DNA of 64,000 bases from Novosphingobium terrae (GTDB lineage Bacteria; Pseudomonadota; Alphaproteobacteria; Sphingomonadales; Sphingomonadaceae), in the NCBI RefSeq assembly GCF_017163935.1, contig NZ_JABVZR010000002.1:1984001-2048000 (forward strand). The letters are read 5' to 3'. Of the stretch, positions 32,852-42,048 are shown in pieces. The number at the start of each line of letters is the position of its first letter. The stretch's first letter is position 1. Under the pieces are notes generated by a model. It was not told where the DNA came from. It searched no databases and worked only from the letters and a program-made list of their open reading frames with translations. The translations under genes were made by a program, and so were the position numbers.

Positions 32852-33538
32852 ATGAGCATGACCCTGCGCTCCATCACCACCCCCATGCCGACAGGCCCCC
32901 GCCATGCTGCACCTCTGGCAGACCTGCGTTTCCGCCAATTGCTGGGGGCACGGGCCTGGGATTGCCTGCCTGACACGGTACAGCAACGCTTCGGCAAGAG
33001 GCTCGGCCCCGGGCAATCGGCCAGCTATGCCGGGCAGGTGCTGGACTGCCGCATGAGCATCGCCGGATGGTTGCTGGCTCAGGCCTGCCGCCTGATCGGC
33101 GCGCCGCTGCCGCTGGAGCGCGGCGGCGATCTGGCCGCGGTGGTCAGCGTGACCGAGGATGGTGCCAGCGGCGGGCAGGTCTGGACCCGGCTCTATGCCC
33201 GCAGGCAGGGCTTTCCGCAGGTGATCCATTCGGCCAAGCGCTTTGCCGGGCCGACCGGGCTTGAGGAATATCTCGGTCTTGGCTTCGGCATCGCCCTGAC
33301 CGTCAGTGCCGAAGATCAGGGCATACGCTTTGCCAGCGACCATTATTTCCTGCGTCTGGGGCGGCTGAGGCTGAAGTTGCCCCGCCTGCTGGCCCCGGGT
33401 CATCTCACCATCGACCATCTCGACCGGGGCGCTGGTGCCTTTACCTTCACACTGGCGCTGCGCCACCGCCTGCTGGGCGAGCTGATGCGCCAGACCAGCC
33501 TGTTCCACGATCAGACTCAAGCGGGAGACCTCGCATGA
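32852..33538 (+). CDS. DUF4166 domain protein
   Basis: Cytoplasmic protein of 228 residues, matching the DUF4166 pattern: an opening LADLRFRQLLGARAWDCLP, then RFAGPTGLEEYLGLGFGI near 130-147 and SDHYFLRLGRLRLKLPRLL near 165-183. The biochemical role is unknown; the domain is often fused to or beside NAD-dependent epimerase-like proteins, as here. GGAGG lies 11 bases before the ATG. The stop overlaps the next gene by four bases, so the products probably work together. Confidence 0.8.
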   Translation: MSMTLRSITTPMPTGPRHAAPLADLRFRQLLGARAWDCLPDTVQQRFGKRLGPGQSASYAGQVLDCRMSIAGWLLAQACRLIGAPLPLERGGDLAAVVSVTEDGASGGQVWTRLYARRQGFPQVIHSAKRFAGPTGLEEYLGLGFGIALTVSAEDQGIRFASDHYFLRLGRLRLKLPRLLAPGHLTIDHLDRGAGAFTFTLALRHRLLGELMRQTSLFHDQTQAGDLA

Positions 33539-34992
33539 CTGCAACGCTCTGGTTCTTCGTCTTCGTCCAGATGGCCATGGGCGGATCGGACACGCTCTAT
33601 CACCATGAGGGCACCGAAAGGCTGGCCTGGCGCCCCTCGCAAAAGACCGAATTGCGGCTGCATGGTGTCCGCAATCTGGCCTATGCGCTGCTCTTCGCCG
33701 CGCTGGGCTGGAGCGAGCCGCGCGGGTTTTTCGCCATGGCGCTGATCGCGCTGATGGCGGGCGAGCTGGTCATCACCCTGTGGGATTTCGTCGAGGAGGA
33801 CCGCAGCCGCCATCTGCCTGCTACCGAGCGTGTGCTGCATACGCTGCTGACGCTCAATTACGGCGTGATCCTGGCGCTGCTGGTGCCATGGCTGTGGCAT
33901 CTGGGCGCGGCACCCACCGCTCTGGTGCCGGTGTGTTATGGCTGGATCAGCGTGTTTTGTGCTTTGGCTGCTGTGGGCGTGATCGTCTCGGGCCTACGCG
34001 ATCTGGCGGCGGCGCGCCGTTGCGACAGGCTGGTGCGGCCCGATCCGGCGTGGCTTTGCGCGGATCTGGCGGGGCGCCAGTCGGTGCTGGTGACGGGCGG
34101 CACGGGCTTTATCGGCGCGCGGCTGGTGGCGGCTCTGGCCAGCGCCGGGCATGAGGTCACCGTGCTGAGCCGCAACCGTGCCAAGGCCTTGCGTCTGGCT
34201 GAGGGCTTCCCCCTCCGCATCGTCACCGATCTGGAGGAGATCGCCGACACGGCACGCATCGATGCCATCGTCAATCTGGCCGGCGAGCCCATTTCGGACA
34301 GCCCATGGACCCGCGCCAAGCGCCAGCGCATCCTGCGCTCGCGCCTGACGGTCACGCGTGATGTGCTGCGGCTGATCGCAAGGCTGGAACGCAAGCCGGT
34401 GCTGGTCAACGGCTCGGCGATGGGCTGGTATGGGCTGCGCGGCGATGAGGTGCTGACCGAAGCCAGCGATGCCAGACCCTGCTTCTCGCATGAGATCTGC
34501 GCGCGCTGGGAAAAGGCGGCGTTGAAGGCCGAAGCGCTGGGCGTTCGCACCGTGCTGCTGCGCACCGGTCTGGTGCTGGACCGCGAGGGCGGGATGCTGG
34601 CGCGGCTGCTCATGCCGTTCGAATTCGGGCTGGGCGGGCGCTTCGGCACGGGCCGCCACTGGATGAGCTGGATTCATCGCGACGATATGGTGCGCCTGAT
34701 CATCCATGCGATCGCCACGCCGGAGCTTCGCGGCCCGCTCAACGCCACCGCCCCCGAGCCCGTCACCAACCGCCGGTTCACGCAGGCTCTGGCCGCAGCC
34801 TTGCACCGCCCGGCGCTGATCCCCATACCGGCCTGGCCGCTGCGGCTGGTGCTGGGGGATTTTGCCGAGGAGCTGCTGCTTTCCGGCCAGCGTGTGGTGC
34901 CGCAAGCGGCGCTGACAAGCGGCTTCCGATTCCGTTACGCGACGATTGATGCGGCAATGCAGGAGATTGTCGGCACACAGGAAGCAGGATGA
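33535..34992 (+). CDS. Membrane protein fused to a TIGR01777-type NAD-dependent epimerase
   Basis: Two-part protein, 485 residues. The N-terminal 160 residues form about five membrane helices with a conserved-looking DTLYHHEGTERLAWRP loop. The C-terminal part (from about 182) is an extended SDR with VLVTGGTGFIGARLVAAL, VNLAGEPISD near 255, GSAMGWYGLRGDEVLTEAS near 298-316 and WMSWIHRDDMVRLI near 380, the hallmarks of the YfcH/TIGR01777 family. The substrate is unknown. The overlap with DUF4166 and control by the GbsR-type site suggest a joint role, perhaps at the membrane in lipid or cofactor metabolism (inference). Confidence 0.85.
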   Translation: MTATLWFFVFVQMAMGGSDTLYHHEGTERLAWRPSQKTELRLHGVRNLAYALLFAALGWSEPRGFFAMALIALMAGELVITLWDFVEEDRSRHLPATERVLHTLLTLNYGVILALLVPWLWHLGAAPTALVPVCYGWISVFCALAAVGVIVSGLRDLAAARRCDRLVRPDPAWLCADLAGRQSVLVTGGTGFIGARLVAALASAGHEVTVLSRNRAKALRLAEGFPLRIVTDLEEIADTARIDAIVNLAGEPISDSPWTRAKRQRILRSRLTVTRDVLRLIARLERKPVLVNGSAMGWYGLRGDEVLTEASDARPCFSHEICARWEKAALKAEALGVRTVLLRTGLVLDREGGMLARLLMPFEFGLGGRFGTGRHWMSWIHRDDMVRLIIHAIATPELRGPLNATAPEPVTNRRFTQALAAALHRPALIPIPAWPLRLVLGDFAEELLLSGQRVVPQAALTSGFRFRYATIDAAMQEIVGTQEAG

Positions 34993-35565
34993 CGGTGCGC
35001 AGGCTGAGGATATGGCATAAATCCTTCAGGCGGTGCCGATCAGACCTGACCATCCGTCGCGATACACGCATCACGAGGTCCTTTCGAACGGCCCGGGCGC
35101 TGGCTGACAACAGAACAGGCGTCACCTTCAGTGGCAAGGATGATCGGTGAAGCTGCACCGGGCAACGGCAAGTTATAACCCTCGTGACCGATGAGTTCAT
35201 GTGCGGCTTGCTGTTACGCAATCTGCTCAGCGGCCTGCGGAGAGGTCATCCAGAACACACAAGCCGTTCACCGGTGGTGGCGCCAGCGCTGCTTGACAAT
35301 GCAGCGGTCTAACCGACAGCGCCTTGACCATGTCGCGATGCTCATGATTTCGCGCTTATGCAAAGGCCATTCAACCGTTTATGCGCGTCAGGCTGATGGC
35401 CAAAGTGCCTGCGGATATTAAGGTTTCCTCAACCTTCAGGGACCGCGGACAAGTGCGGTTCCTTAACCATTTCCCTCGCCAAAATCTTGGTTAAAACCGA
35501 CACGGAGCGCGATATTTATTTTCAAAATACCAAGCGCTCTCCATAGGTTGCTTCAAATCAGGGGG
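34993..35565. other. Long intergenic stretch without a recognised gene
   Basis: A region of lower GC content with no convincing coding frame, tRNA or known RNA. Only short hairpins are visible, AAGGTT/AACCTT at 35421-35437 and ACCGC/GCGGT at about 35442-35459. It separates the TIGR01777-type gene from the second TonB receptor. Confidence 0.5.
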
Positions 35566-35593
35566 TTGACAGGCCAAGGCTTACTTACATTAT
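35566..35593 (+). promoter_or_regulatory. Candidate promoter of the second TonB receptor
   Basis: TTGACA (35566-35571), 16 bases, then CATTAT (35588-35593). A start near 35600 would leave a leader of about 75 bases before ATG 35675. Confidence 0.5.
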
Positions 35594-35674
35594 TGTCAGC
35601 AGTCGTCTGCAAAGGCGATCAGAAGCAACGGTCGCTTGGGGGCACATCAGGCGACCAACAACAGGGACCTGATC

Positions 35675-38600
35675 ATGAGAGAACCCAAACAAGGGGCGCG
35701 TTGCGTCCAGATGAGCCTGTTGCTCGGCGTGGCATTCTGCAGCCTGATGCCTGCGGGCATGGCCATGGCGCAGACGGCCAAAACTCCCTCCGATGCGCCA
35801 GCACCCGCCGATGATGACAAGGCCGAGGCCAACACCATCGTCGTGACCGGATCGCGCATCGCCACCGCCGTCATCACAGCCCAGCCGATCACGCGCGTGA
35901 CGGGTGAGGACATTGGCAAGCGTGGCTTTACCAATCTGGGCATGGCGCTGCTCGATCAGCCCGCCTTTGGTGTGCCGGGGAATGGCCCGGTGGGTGGGCA
36001 AGGCTCCTTCAGCGCGGGGCAGACCTTTGCCAATCTCTATGACCTTGGCTCGCAACGCACGCTGACGCTGGTCAATGGCAACCGTTTTGTCAGCCCGGCC
36101 AGTGGCTCGATTTTCGGGCCCGTCGCGGGTTCGCCGGTCGATCTCTCGCAGATTGCGCCCGGTCTGGTGGATCGTATCGAGGTCGTCTCAGTGGGCGGCG
36201 CGCCGATCTATGGTTCGGATGCCATTGCGGGCACCGTCAATGTCATCCTGAAGAAGAACTATCAGGGTCTGGCGATCAATGCTTCGCAGGGCATTTCCGG
36301 CCATGGTGATGCGCAGGATTCCAACGTATCCCTGCTGGCAGGCAAGAATTTTGCCGATGGACGCGGCAATATTACCGTCAGCGTCTATTATGACCGTCAG
36401 GTCGGCCTGACCAATGCTGACCGCTCCAGCCTGATCGGCGGAACATCGCCCTTCTCCGGTACGGCCACCGCAGGCAAGAGCTATACGCATCAGCTCTATT
36501 ATGGCGGCAAGAACTACAACACCTTCACCAACACCGGCATCCCGGCCTTTGCCGATGATGTTCCGATCTATGCCGGGCAGGCCTATGCCGGGATCACCAA
36601 TGCTGCGGGTCAGGTGCTGTATTTCAACAACAGCGGGCAGTTGACGCCCTTCACCAACGGACAGTTGACGGGCAGCGGGCTCTATCAGGCGGGCGGCAGT
36701 GGCTTTGCCATCGCCAATTACGACAACTTCCTGGCCGATACGCAGCGCATCCAGGGCACACTGCTGGGCCATTATGACTTCACCGACCACATCCATTTCA
36801 GCGGTGAGTTCTGGCTGGGCCGCAACTTCGGCACCAATCTGGCCGCTCAGCCCTATTACAACACCGCGCTTTTCGCAGCCGCGGGGGAGACCAACGGCAA
36901 TCTGGCGCTCAGCACGGCCAACCCCTATCTGAGCGCGGCTGACCGCCAGACGATCATCAGCAATCTGGCCGCCAATGGCATGCCGACAGATACGTTCTAT
37001 CTGGCACGCGCCAACACCGATCTGGCCACGGGTTCCTTCCGCACGCGCACAGATCTGGTGCGCGTGGTGGGCGGGCTGAATGGCGATTTCGGCGTGGGTG
37101 AGCGCAAGTTCGACTGGGATGTGACCGTCAATTATGGCCGCTCGACCTCCACGACGACCTCGCGTGAGCTGGTGACCCAGAATTTCTACAATGCGCTCAA
37201 TGCTGTGACCAACAGCAGCGGCCAGATTGCCTGCGCTCCGGGCTATGCCAATGCCAGCTATCCCACACTCAGCAGCACCTGCGCGCCGCTTGACATCTTT
37301 GGTTATGGCAATGCCAGCCAGCAGGCGATCAATTACGTCACGGCCATCGCCCAGACGCATCAGGTCAACACCCAGCTGGATGTACAGGCCGATGTGAAGG
37401 GGGACCTGATCAAGCTGCCCGGCGGCTATGCCAAGGGCGTGGTGGGCTATGAGTATCGCCGCGAAAGCTCGGCCTTCGATCCGGGCGCATTCTATGCGGG
37501 CGAATTGCAGGCCGATGGCAGCCGGGTGCAATATGGCAATACGATCCCGATTACGCCTGTGGGCGGCAAGTTCCACACCAATGAAGTCTTCGGCGAGTTG
37601 AATGCGCCGATTATTTCTCCGGACAATGATATTCCCTTTATTTCGAGTCTGGATATCAATGCGGCGGTGCGTTACGTCAATCATAGCCTGACGGGGGGCT
37701 TTACCTCCTATACGGCGGGCGGCACCTATGCTCCGGTCAAGGGTTTGACCATTCGCGGTAATTTCACGCGTTCCTTCCGTTCGCCGGCGATTACCGAACT
37801 CTTCGCGCCAACCGGCTCGGTGTTCGATACCGCCAATGATCCTTGCGACGCGCGCTACATCAATGCGGGCAACAATCCTGCTGCGCGCAAGGCCAATTGC
37901 GCCGCTGCCGGGATCACTCAGCCTTTCACCTCGAATGTGGTGGATTACACGGCGAAGGGCACATCGGGCGGCAATCCGAATTTGCAGAATGAAACCGCCA
38001 ACAGCTGGACGCTGGGCGCCGTGCTGCAGCCGCATGTGTTGCGTGGGCTGGAGCTTAGCGTTGACTATATCAACATCGATATCGGCAATGAAATCGCGAC
38101 GCTCAGCCTGACCGATCTGATGTCGGCCTGCTATGATTCCTCGTCGTCCAGCCCCTTCTGCAAGACGTTCACACGTGACAGCACCGGGCAGGTCACCTCT
38201 TTTGAGGAAGGCAATTACAACATCGGTCAGGAAGCTTTCCGGGCCTTGCAGGGCAATCTGAAATACAATCTGCCGCTGGAACGCCTTGGTCTGCCCACGT
38301 CGGCGGGTGTGCTGGATCTGAACGTCAATTATCTGCACACCTTCCGGCATTACTATCGCGTTGGTTCGGGTGACTTGCAGCAGGTGGTCGGTGCCTCGCG
38401 CAATCCTGCGAACACTTTCACGGCAACTGCGAACTATACGCGCAAGTCGTTCAACTGGATGGTTCAGGGCATCTATTACGGGTCCTCGAAGGTCGATCCC
38501 AATGTCGATCCTTCGGCCTATCAGTATCCCACCGTTCATTCCTATGTGACGTTCAACACGTCGCTCGGGGTGGATGTTTCGAAGAATGTCAATTTCCGTT

Positions 38601-38734
38601 TCATCGTCAACAATGTGTTCAATCGTGGGCTGCCGTTCCCCTATTCCATCTTTTCCGAGTCGAGCTATGAAGCGCGGTATTACGATGCCATCATGGGTCG
38701 CTACTTCCGCGTGAACGCCAGCGTGAAATTCTAA
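35675..38734 (+). CDS. TonB-dependent receptor with plug domain
   Basis: Outer-membrane receptor, 1019 residues. A signal peptide ends at AMAQ (about residue 33). The TonB box region NTIVVTGSRIATA lies near 55-67, and the plug shows QRTLTLVNGNRFVSP near 126-140 and SVGGAPIYGSDAIAGTVNVIL near 172-192. The barrel ends in RYFRVNASVKF. It belongs to the large plug type common in sphingomonads and caulobacters for plant-derived oligomers; the substrate is not readable. ATG 35675 follows AGGGAC. No transporter or hydrolase gene sits next to it, so the context gives no hint. Confidence 0.92.
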   Translation: MREPKQGARCVQMSLLLGVAFCSLMPAGMAMAQTAKTPSDAPAPADDDKAEANTIVVTGSRIATAVITAQPITRVTGEDIGKRGFTNLGMALLDQPAFGVPGNGPVGGQGSFSAGQTFANLYDLGSQRTLTLVNGNRFVSPASGSIFGPVAGSPVDLSQIAPGLVDRIEVVSVGGAPIYGSDAIAGTVNVILKKNYQGLAINASQGISGHGDAQDSNVSLLAGKNFADGRGNITVSVYYDRQVGLTNADRSSLIGGTSPFSGTATAGKSYTHQLYYGGKNYNTFTNTGIPAFADDVPIYAGQAYAGITNAAGQVLYFNNSGQLTPFTNGQLTGSGLYQAGGSGFAIANYDNFLADTQRIQGTLLGHYDFTDHIHFSGEFWLGRNFGTNLAAQPYYNTALFAAAGETNGNLALSTANPYLSAADRQTIISNLAANGMPTDTFYLARANTDLATGSFRTRTDLVRVVGGLNGDFGVGERKFDWDVTVNYGRSTSTTTSRELVTQNFYNALNAVTNSSGQIACAPGYANASYPTLSSTCAPLDIFGYGNASQQAINYVTAIAQTHQVNTQLDVQADVKGDLIKLPGGYAKGVVGYEYRRESSAFDPGAFYAGELQADGSRVQYGNTIPITPVGGKFHTNEVFGELNAPIISPDNDIPFISSLDINAAVRYVNHSLTGGFTSYTAGGTYAPVKGLTIRGNFTRSFRSPAITELFAPTGSVFDTANDPCDARYINAGNNPAARKANCAAAGITQPFTSNVVDYTAKGTSGGNPNLQNETANSWTLGAVLQPHVLRGLELSVDYINIDIGNEIATLSLTDLMSACYDSSSSSPFCKTFTRDSTGQVTSFEEGNYNIGQEAFRALQGNLKYNLPLERLGLPTSAGVLDLNVNYLHTFRHYYRVGSGDLQQVVGASRNPANTFTATANYTRKSFNWMVQGIYYGSSKVDPNVDPSAYQYPTVHSYVTFNTSLGVDVSKNVNFRFIVNNVFNRGLPFPYSIFSESSYEARYYDAIMGRYFRVNASVKF

Positions 38735-38775
38735 AAACGCAAGGGTTATACCTCACTTGTTGTTTCCGCGTCATA

Positions 38776-38803
38776 TCTCCGCAGCTTCCAGAAGCTGCGG
38801 AGA
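38776..38803. terminator. Bidirectional hairpin terminator
   Basis: Perfect 13-base arms TCTCCGCAGCTTC/GAAGCTGCGGAGA with a two-base loop lie between the convergent TonB receptor and SDR genes. No clear T run on either side, but position and strength fit a shared terminator. Confidence 0.65.
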
Positions 38804-38844
38804 TTGATCATCTGCGGCCGATCCAGCAGATCTGACCTTCCGGG

Positions 38845-39585
38845 TCAGAAGGTCTGGGCGGTGGGGCGGATGACGATCTGGTTGATGTCCACATCCTCCG
38901 GCTGCTCCACCGCAAAGGCGATGGCGTGGGCGACCGAACTGGCCGGAATGGCCTGCTTGTAGAACTCAAGCACCGTCTGCGCCGCCGTGCCGGAGGTGCC
39001 CAGCTTCAGGTCGCTTTCCACCGCGCCCGGCTCGATCGAGGTGACACGGATCTTGTCGCCCACCTCCTGACGCAACCCTTCGGAAATCGCGCTGACGGCG
39101 AATTTGGTGCCCGAATAGACCGTACCGCCCGGCGCGAAGACCTTGATGCCCGCCACCGAACTCAGATTGATGATATGGCCCGCATTCTGCGCCAGAAAGC
39201 GCGGCAGCACCGCCGCAATGCCATAGAGTGTGCCCTTGAGGTTGACGTCGATCATCGCGTCCCACTCATCGGTGTTGACCTCGGCCATGGGGCGGATTGG
39301 CATCAGCCCGGCATTGTTGATCAGCACATCGATCCGCCCGAAATCGGCGACGACCCCGGCCACCACCGCCTCGACCTGCGCCTTGTCGGTCACGTCCAGC
39401 GCGTAGCTGCGCACTGTGCCGCCTTGCCGGGCGATTTGCGCGGCGACCTCGTCCAGCCGGTCCTTGCGGCGCGCCGCGATGGCCACTTTCGCGCCGCGCG
39501 CGGCCAGCAGTCGCGCGGTTTCGGCGCCAAGGCCGCCGTTGCCTCCGGTGATGAGGATGACCTTGTTTTCAATGCCCTGTGTCAT
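38845..39585 (-). CDS. Short-chain dehydrogenase/reductase of the NemR-type cluster
   Basis: Classical SDR, 246 residues. TGGNGGLGAE is the cofactor loop (residues 14-23), followed by NNAGLMPI near 90, an active-site Ser in INLSSVAG near 139 and YSGTKFAVSAI (YxxxK) near 152. It resembles broad-range YdfG/serine-3-dehydrogenase-like carbonyl reductases. ATG 39585 with AAAGGA before it is preferred over earlier starts. It follows the Old Yellow Enzyme gene by 23 bases on the same strand, so it likely belongs to the electrophile-response operon as a carbonyl reductase. Confidence 0.87.
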   Translation of the reverse strand: MTQGIENKVILITGGNGGLGAETARLLAARGAKVAIAARRKDRLDEVAAQIARQGGTVRSYALDVTDKAQVEAVVAGVVADFGRIDVLINNAGLMPIRPMAEVNTDEWDAMIDVNLKGTLYGIAAVLPRFLAQNAGHIINLSSVAGIKVFAPGGTVYSGTKFAVSAISEGLRQEVGDKIRVTSIEPGAVESDLKLGTSGTAAQTVLEFYKQAIPASSVAHAIAFAVEQPEDVDINQIVIRPTAQTF

Positions 39586-39608
39586 GATGTGTGTCCTTTC
39601 GAGCGAGC

Positions 39609-40730
39609 TTAAGCGGTGTAGACGGGGTAATCGGTCAGCCCTTCCGCGCCGCCGCCGTACAGCGTCTCGGCGCGCAGCGGGTTGAGCGGCCAGCCATGGG
39701 CGATGCGCGCGGGCAGATCGGGATTGGCGATAAAGCTGCGGCCGAAAGCCACCAGATCGGCCAGCCCGGTGGAAAGCAGCGCATCGGCCCGCTCGGCGGT
39801 GTAGCGCCCGGCATAGAGGATGCGCCCGCTGAAGCTGGCGCGCACGGCGCGGCGGAAGGAGAGGGGCAGGTCCGGCGCCTGATCCCAATCGGCCTCGGCG
39901 ATAGAGAGATAGGCGACGCCTGCCTGCTCCAGCACTTTGATCGCCTCGATATAGGTGTGATGCGGATCGTCCTCGACCAGCCCGATATAGACGCGGTCCT
40001 GATCGGTGCTTTCGAACAGCGGTGTGAAGCGCACCCCTAAACGATCCGGCCCGACGGCTTGCGCGACAGCCTCGACGACCTCACGCAGGAAGCGCAGGCG
40101 CTTGTCGAGCGAGCCGCCATAGGCATCGCTGCGCGTGTTGGCATGGGCCGAGATAAACTGGTTGACCAGATAGCCGTTGGCCGCGTGGATCTCGACGCCG
40201 TCGAAACCGGCTTCGATGGCATTGCGCGCGGCCTGCGCATAAAGCTCCACCAGTTCGGCGATTTCGGCGATGGTCAGCGCGCGGGGCGCCGTGGGGGCGA
40301 CCAGTTCGCCGGTGCCGGGGCCGGTCTCGACAAAGGCCTTCACCTTCTGCGCCTGAAGCGCGGAGGGGGCCACCGGGGCCTGCTGTCCGGGCTGCAGCAG
40401 CGCATGGGACACGCGCCCCACATGCCACAGTTGCGCGAAGATCACGCCGCTCTGCGCATGGACGGCATCGGTCACCTTGCGCCAGCCTGCGATCTGCTCG
40501 GCGCTGTAGAGGCCGGGCGTCCAGGCATAGCCCTGACCGCGCGGCTCGATCTGGGCGCCCTCGCTGATCATGAAGCCGGCGCTGGCGCGCTGGGCGTAAT
40601 ATTGGGCCATCAAGTCGGTCGGCACATCGCCGGTGGCGGCGCGCTGGCGGGTCAGCGGGGGCAGGACCATGCGGTTGGGCAAGGTGTGTCGGCCAAGGCG
40701 GGTGGGGGAAAAGAGCAGGCTGTCCTTCAT
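39609..40730 (-). CDS. nemA: Old Yellow Enzyme-family alkene reductase (NemA-like)
   Basis: FMN-dependent ene-reductase, 373 residues, reducing the C=C bond of electron-poor alkenes and also N-ethylmaleimide or nitro compounds. The substrate-binding pair is in IHAANGYLVNQF (H182, N185) with Tyr187 as proton donor. FAQLWHVGRVSH near 98-109 and YGGSLDKR near 200 are classical. It lies in a minus-strand run behind a DJ-1-type gene whose promoter carries NemR-like operators. Its E. coli counterpart, nemA, is likewise controlled by NemR. A second paralogue is at 45708. Confidence 0.88.
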   Translation of the reverse strand: MKDSLLFSPTRLGRHTLPNRMVLPPLTRQRAATGDVPTDLMAQYYAQRASAGFMISEGAQIEPRGQGYAWTPGLYSAEQIAGWRKVTDAVHAQSGVIFAQLWHVGRVSHALLQPGQQAPVAPSALQAQKVKAFVETGPGTGELVAPTAPRALTIAEIAELVELYAQAARNAIEAGFDGVEIHAANGYLVNQFISAHANTRSDAYGGSLDKRLRFLREVVEAVAQAVGPDRLGVRFTPLFESTDQDRVYIGLVEDDPHHTYIEAIKVLEQAGVAYLSIAEADWDQAPDLPLSFRRAVRASFSGRILYAGRYTAERADALLSTGLADLVAFGRSFIANPDLPARIAHGWPLNPLRAETLYGGGAEGLTDYPVYTA

Positions 40731-40829
40731 GGGATGCAGATCCTTTGCGAAAGGCGCGCGTTATGCAGGCGCGACAAGGCACGCTCCGGCCATGGTTTGG
40801 GCGGAGTTGCGGTGCGAGCGGGTGGGGGA

Positions 40830-40967
40830 TTAATCGCGACGGGGGCGATGGAGGCTGGGCCACCAGCCGCCAAAACCTTCCAGTGCCATGCGGAGCGCCG
40901 TGATTTCGTCCGGATAGAAGGGCTGTCCGGCGATCAGTATGCCGAGCCAGCGCTGCAGGAGAGCCAT
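40830..40967 (-). CDS. Small 45-residue protein in the electrophile-stress operon
   Basis: A short gene that automatic callers would miss. AAGGAG (40975-40980) lies seven bases before the ATG at 40967; a second ATG is directly upstream at 40970. The product begins MALLQRWLGILIAGQPFYPD and ends ...EGFGGWWPSLHRPRRD, with a hydrophobic amphipathic start and a Trp-rich basic tail. I do not recognise it. It sits between the DJ-1-type and Old Yellow Enzyme genes on the same strand, with 87- and 99-base gaps, so it should be co-expressed. Confidence 0.55.
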   Translation of the reverse strand: MALLQRWLGILIAGQPFYPDEITALRMALEGFGGWWPSLHRPRRD

Positions 40968-41054
40968 CATCCTTCTCCTTGGGGATGGGCGTCGGCGCGC
41001 ATGCCGGGGCCGCTGATCCCGATGGTGTGAGGCCATCGGGATCGGGCCGGGCGC

Positions 41055-41741
41055 TCAGGCCTTGATGGTCAGCGCATCGACCAGTGCGCGGGCCGCGGCA
41101 AAGGAGGAGCCGGGGTTCTGGCCGGTGATGAGCAGCCCGTCCTGAAGCACATAGGAGCCCCAGTCCGGCCCGCGCGAGAAGATGCCGCCCTTGGCCTTCA
41201 GCTCATCCTCGACGAGAAAGGGGACCACCTCGGTCAGGCCCACGGCCTCTTCCTCGCTGTTGGTGAAGCCGGTGACGCGCTTGCCCTCGACCAGCGGGCG
41301 GCCTTCGGGGGTCTTCACATGGCGCAGCACGCCCGGAGCATGGCAGACCAGCGCGGTGGGCTTGCCCGCGGCCAGAAAGGCTTCGATCAACGCGATGGAG
41401 GTGGTGTCCTCGGCCAGATCCCACAGCGGGCCATGGCCGCCGGGATAGAAGACCGCATCGAAATCGCCCTGATCGACATCGGCAAGGCGCAGCGTGCTGG
41501 CCAATTGCGCGGTGGCGGCGGGATCGGCCTCGAAACGGCGGGTGTCGTCGGTCTGGAAGGCGGGTTCGTTGCTCTTGGGATCAAGCGGGGGCTGGCCGCC
41601 CTTGGGCGAGGCCAGCGTGATCTGCGCCCCGGCATCCTGGAAGGCGTAATAGGGGGCGGCCAGTTCCTCGATCCAGAAGCCGGTCTTGCGGCCCGTGTTG
41701 CCGAGCGTGTCATGCGAGGTGAGAACCATCAGGATTTTCAT
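41055..41741 (-). CDS. DJ-1/PfpI superfamily protein, HchA/Hsp31-like
   Basis: Class I glutamine amidotransferase-like protein, 228 residues. The catalytic Glu lies in GFWIEELAAP (E25/E26), the oxyanion region in FYPGGHGPLWD (98-108) and the nucleophilic Cys133 in LVCHAPG. This set matches the Hsp31/HchA-type glyoxalase III or deglycase group, which removes methylglyoxal and other reactive carbonyls. First gene of the minus-strand run, facing the NemR-like regulator across a 307-base gap with two operators. That context supports a role against electrophiles. Confidence 0.85.
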   Translation of the reverse strand: MKILMVLTSHDTLGNTGRKTGFWIEELAAPYYAFQDAGAQITLASPKGGQPPLDPKSNEPAFQTDDTRRFEADPAATAQLASTLRLADVDQGDFDAVFYPGGHGPLWDLAEDTTSIALIEAFLAAGKPTALVCHAPGVLRHVKTPEGRPLVEGKRVTGFTNSEEEAVGLTEVVPFLVEDELKAKGGIFSRGPDWGSYVLQDGLLITGQNPGSSFAAARALVDALTIKA

Positions 41742-41790
41742 GTCAGAACTCCTTGCTGTCTGTGCTGTGGGGGGTGGCGTTGGAATATAT

Positions 41791-41805
41791 TAGACTAGTC
41801 GTCTT
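41791..41805. promoter_or_regulatory. NemR-type operator, DJ-1-gene proximal
   Basis: TAGAC-TAGTC-GTCTT, one mismatch from TAGAC-N5-GTCTA. It lies 50 bases before the DJ-1-type start at 41741. Confidence 0.55.
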
Positions 41806-41885
41806 GTAATTCGGGTCGATCGGCGCTGTCGCTTTCGCCATGCGATCGCGGCAGCGCTGCCGACAGCGACTCAGATAGCCCTATA

Positions 41886-41900
41886 TAGACCGGTCGTCTA
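41886..41900. promoter_or_regulatory. NemR-type operator, perfect copy
   Basis: TAGAC-CGGTC-GTCTA palindrome in the middle of the 41742-42048 gap. A half-site resembling GGTCTAT occurs at 42017, close to the regulator start. Known NemR sites have a similar TAGACC/GGTCTA core. Confidence 0.6.
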
Positions 41901-42048
41901 GTAAAATTTCTCATGGTCGGATTTTGCCCGATATCCGGAGGAAGCGTCCTTCAAGGTCCATGAATTTCTGGATTATGGCGATGGATCTCCTCACGCTTCC
42001 CTTTTTGAGCCGACTGGTCTATGAGGGCGCGCAAGAAAGGTTGCGATC

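Noticed and set aside
34993..35565. Possible tRNA or small RNA gene in the long gap
   Set aside because: No cloverleaf, no GGTTCGA-type T-arm and no strong terminator could be found by eye.
36188..38539. A 783-codon minus-strand frame
   Set aside because: Antisense to the second TonB receptor; no motif, Ile/Arg/Gly-rich shadow composition.
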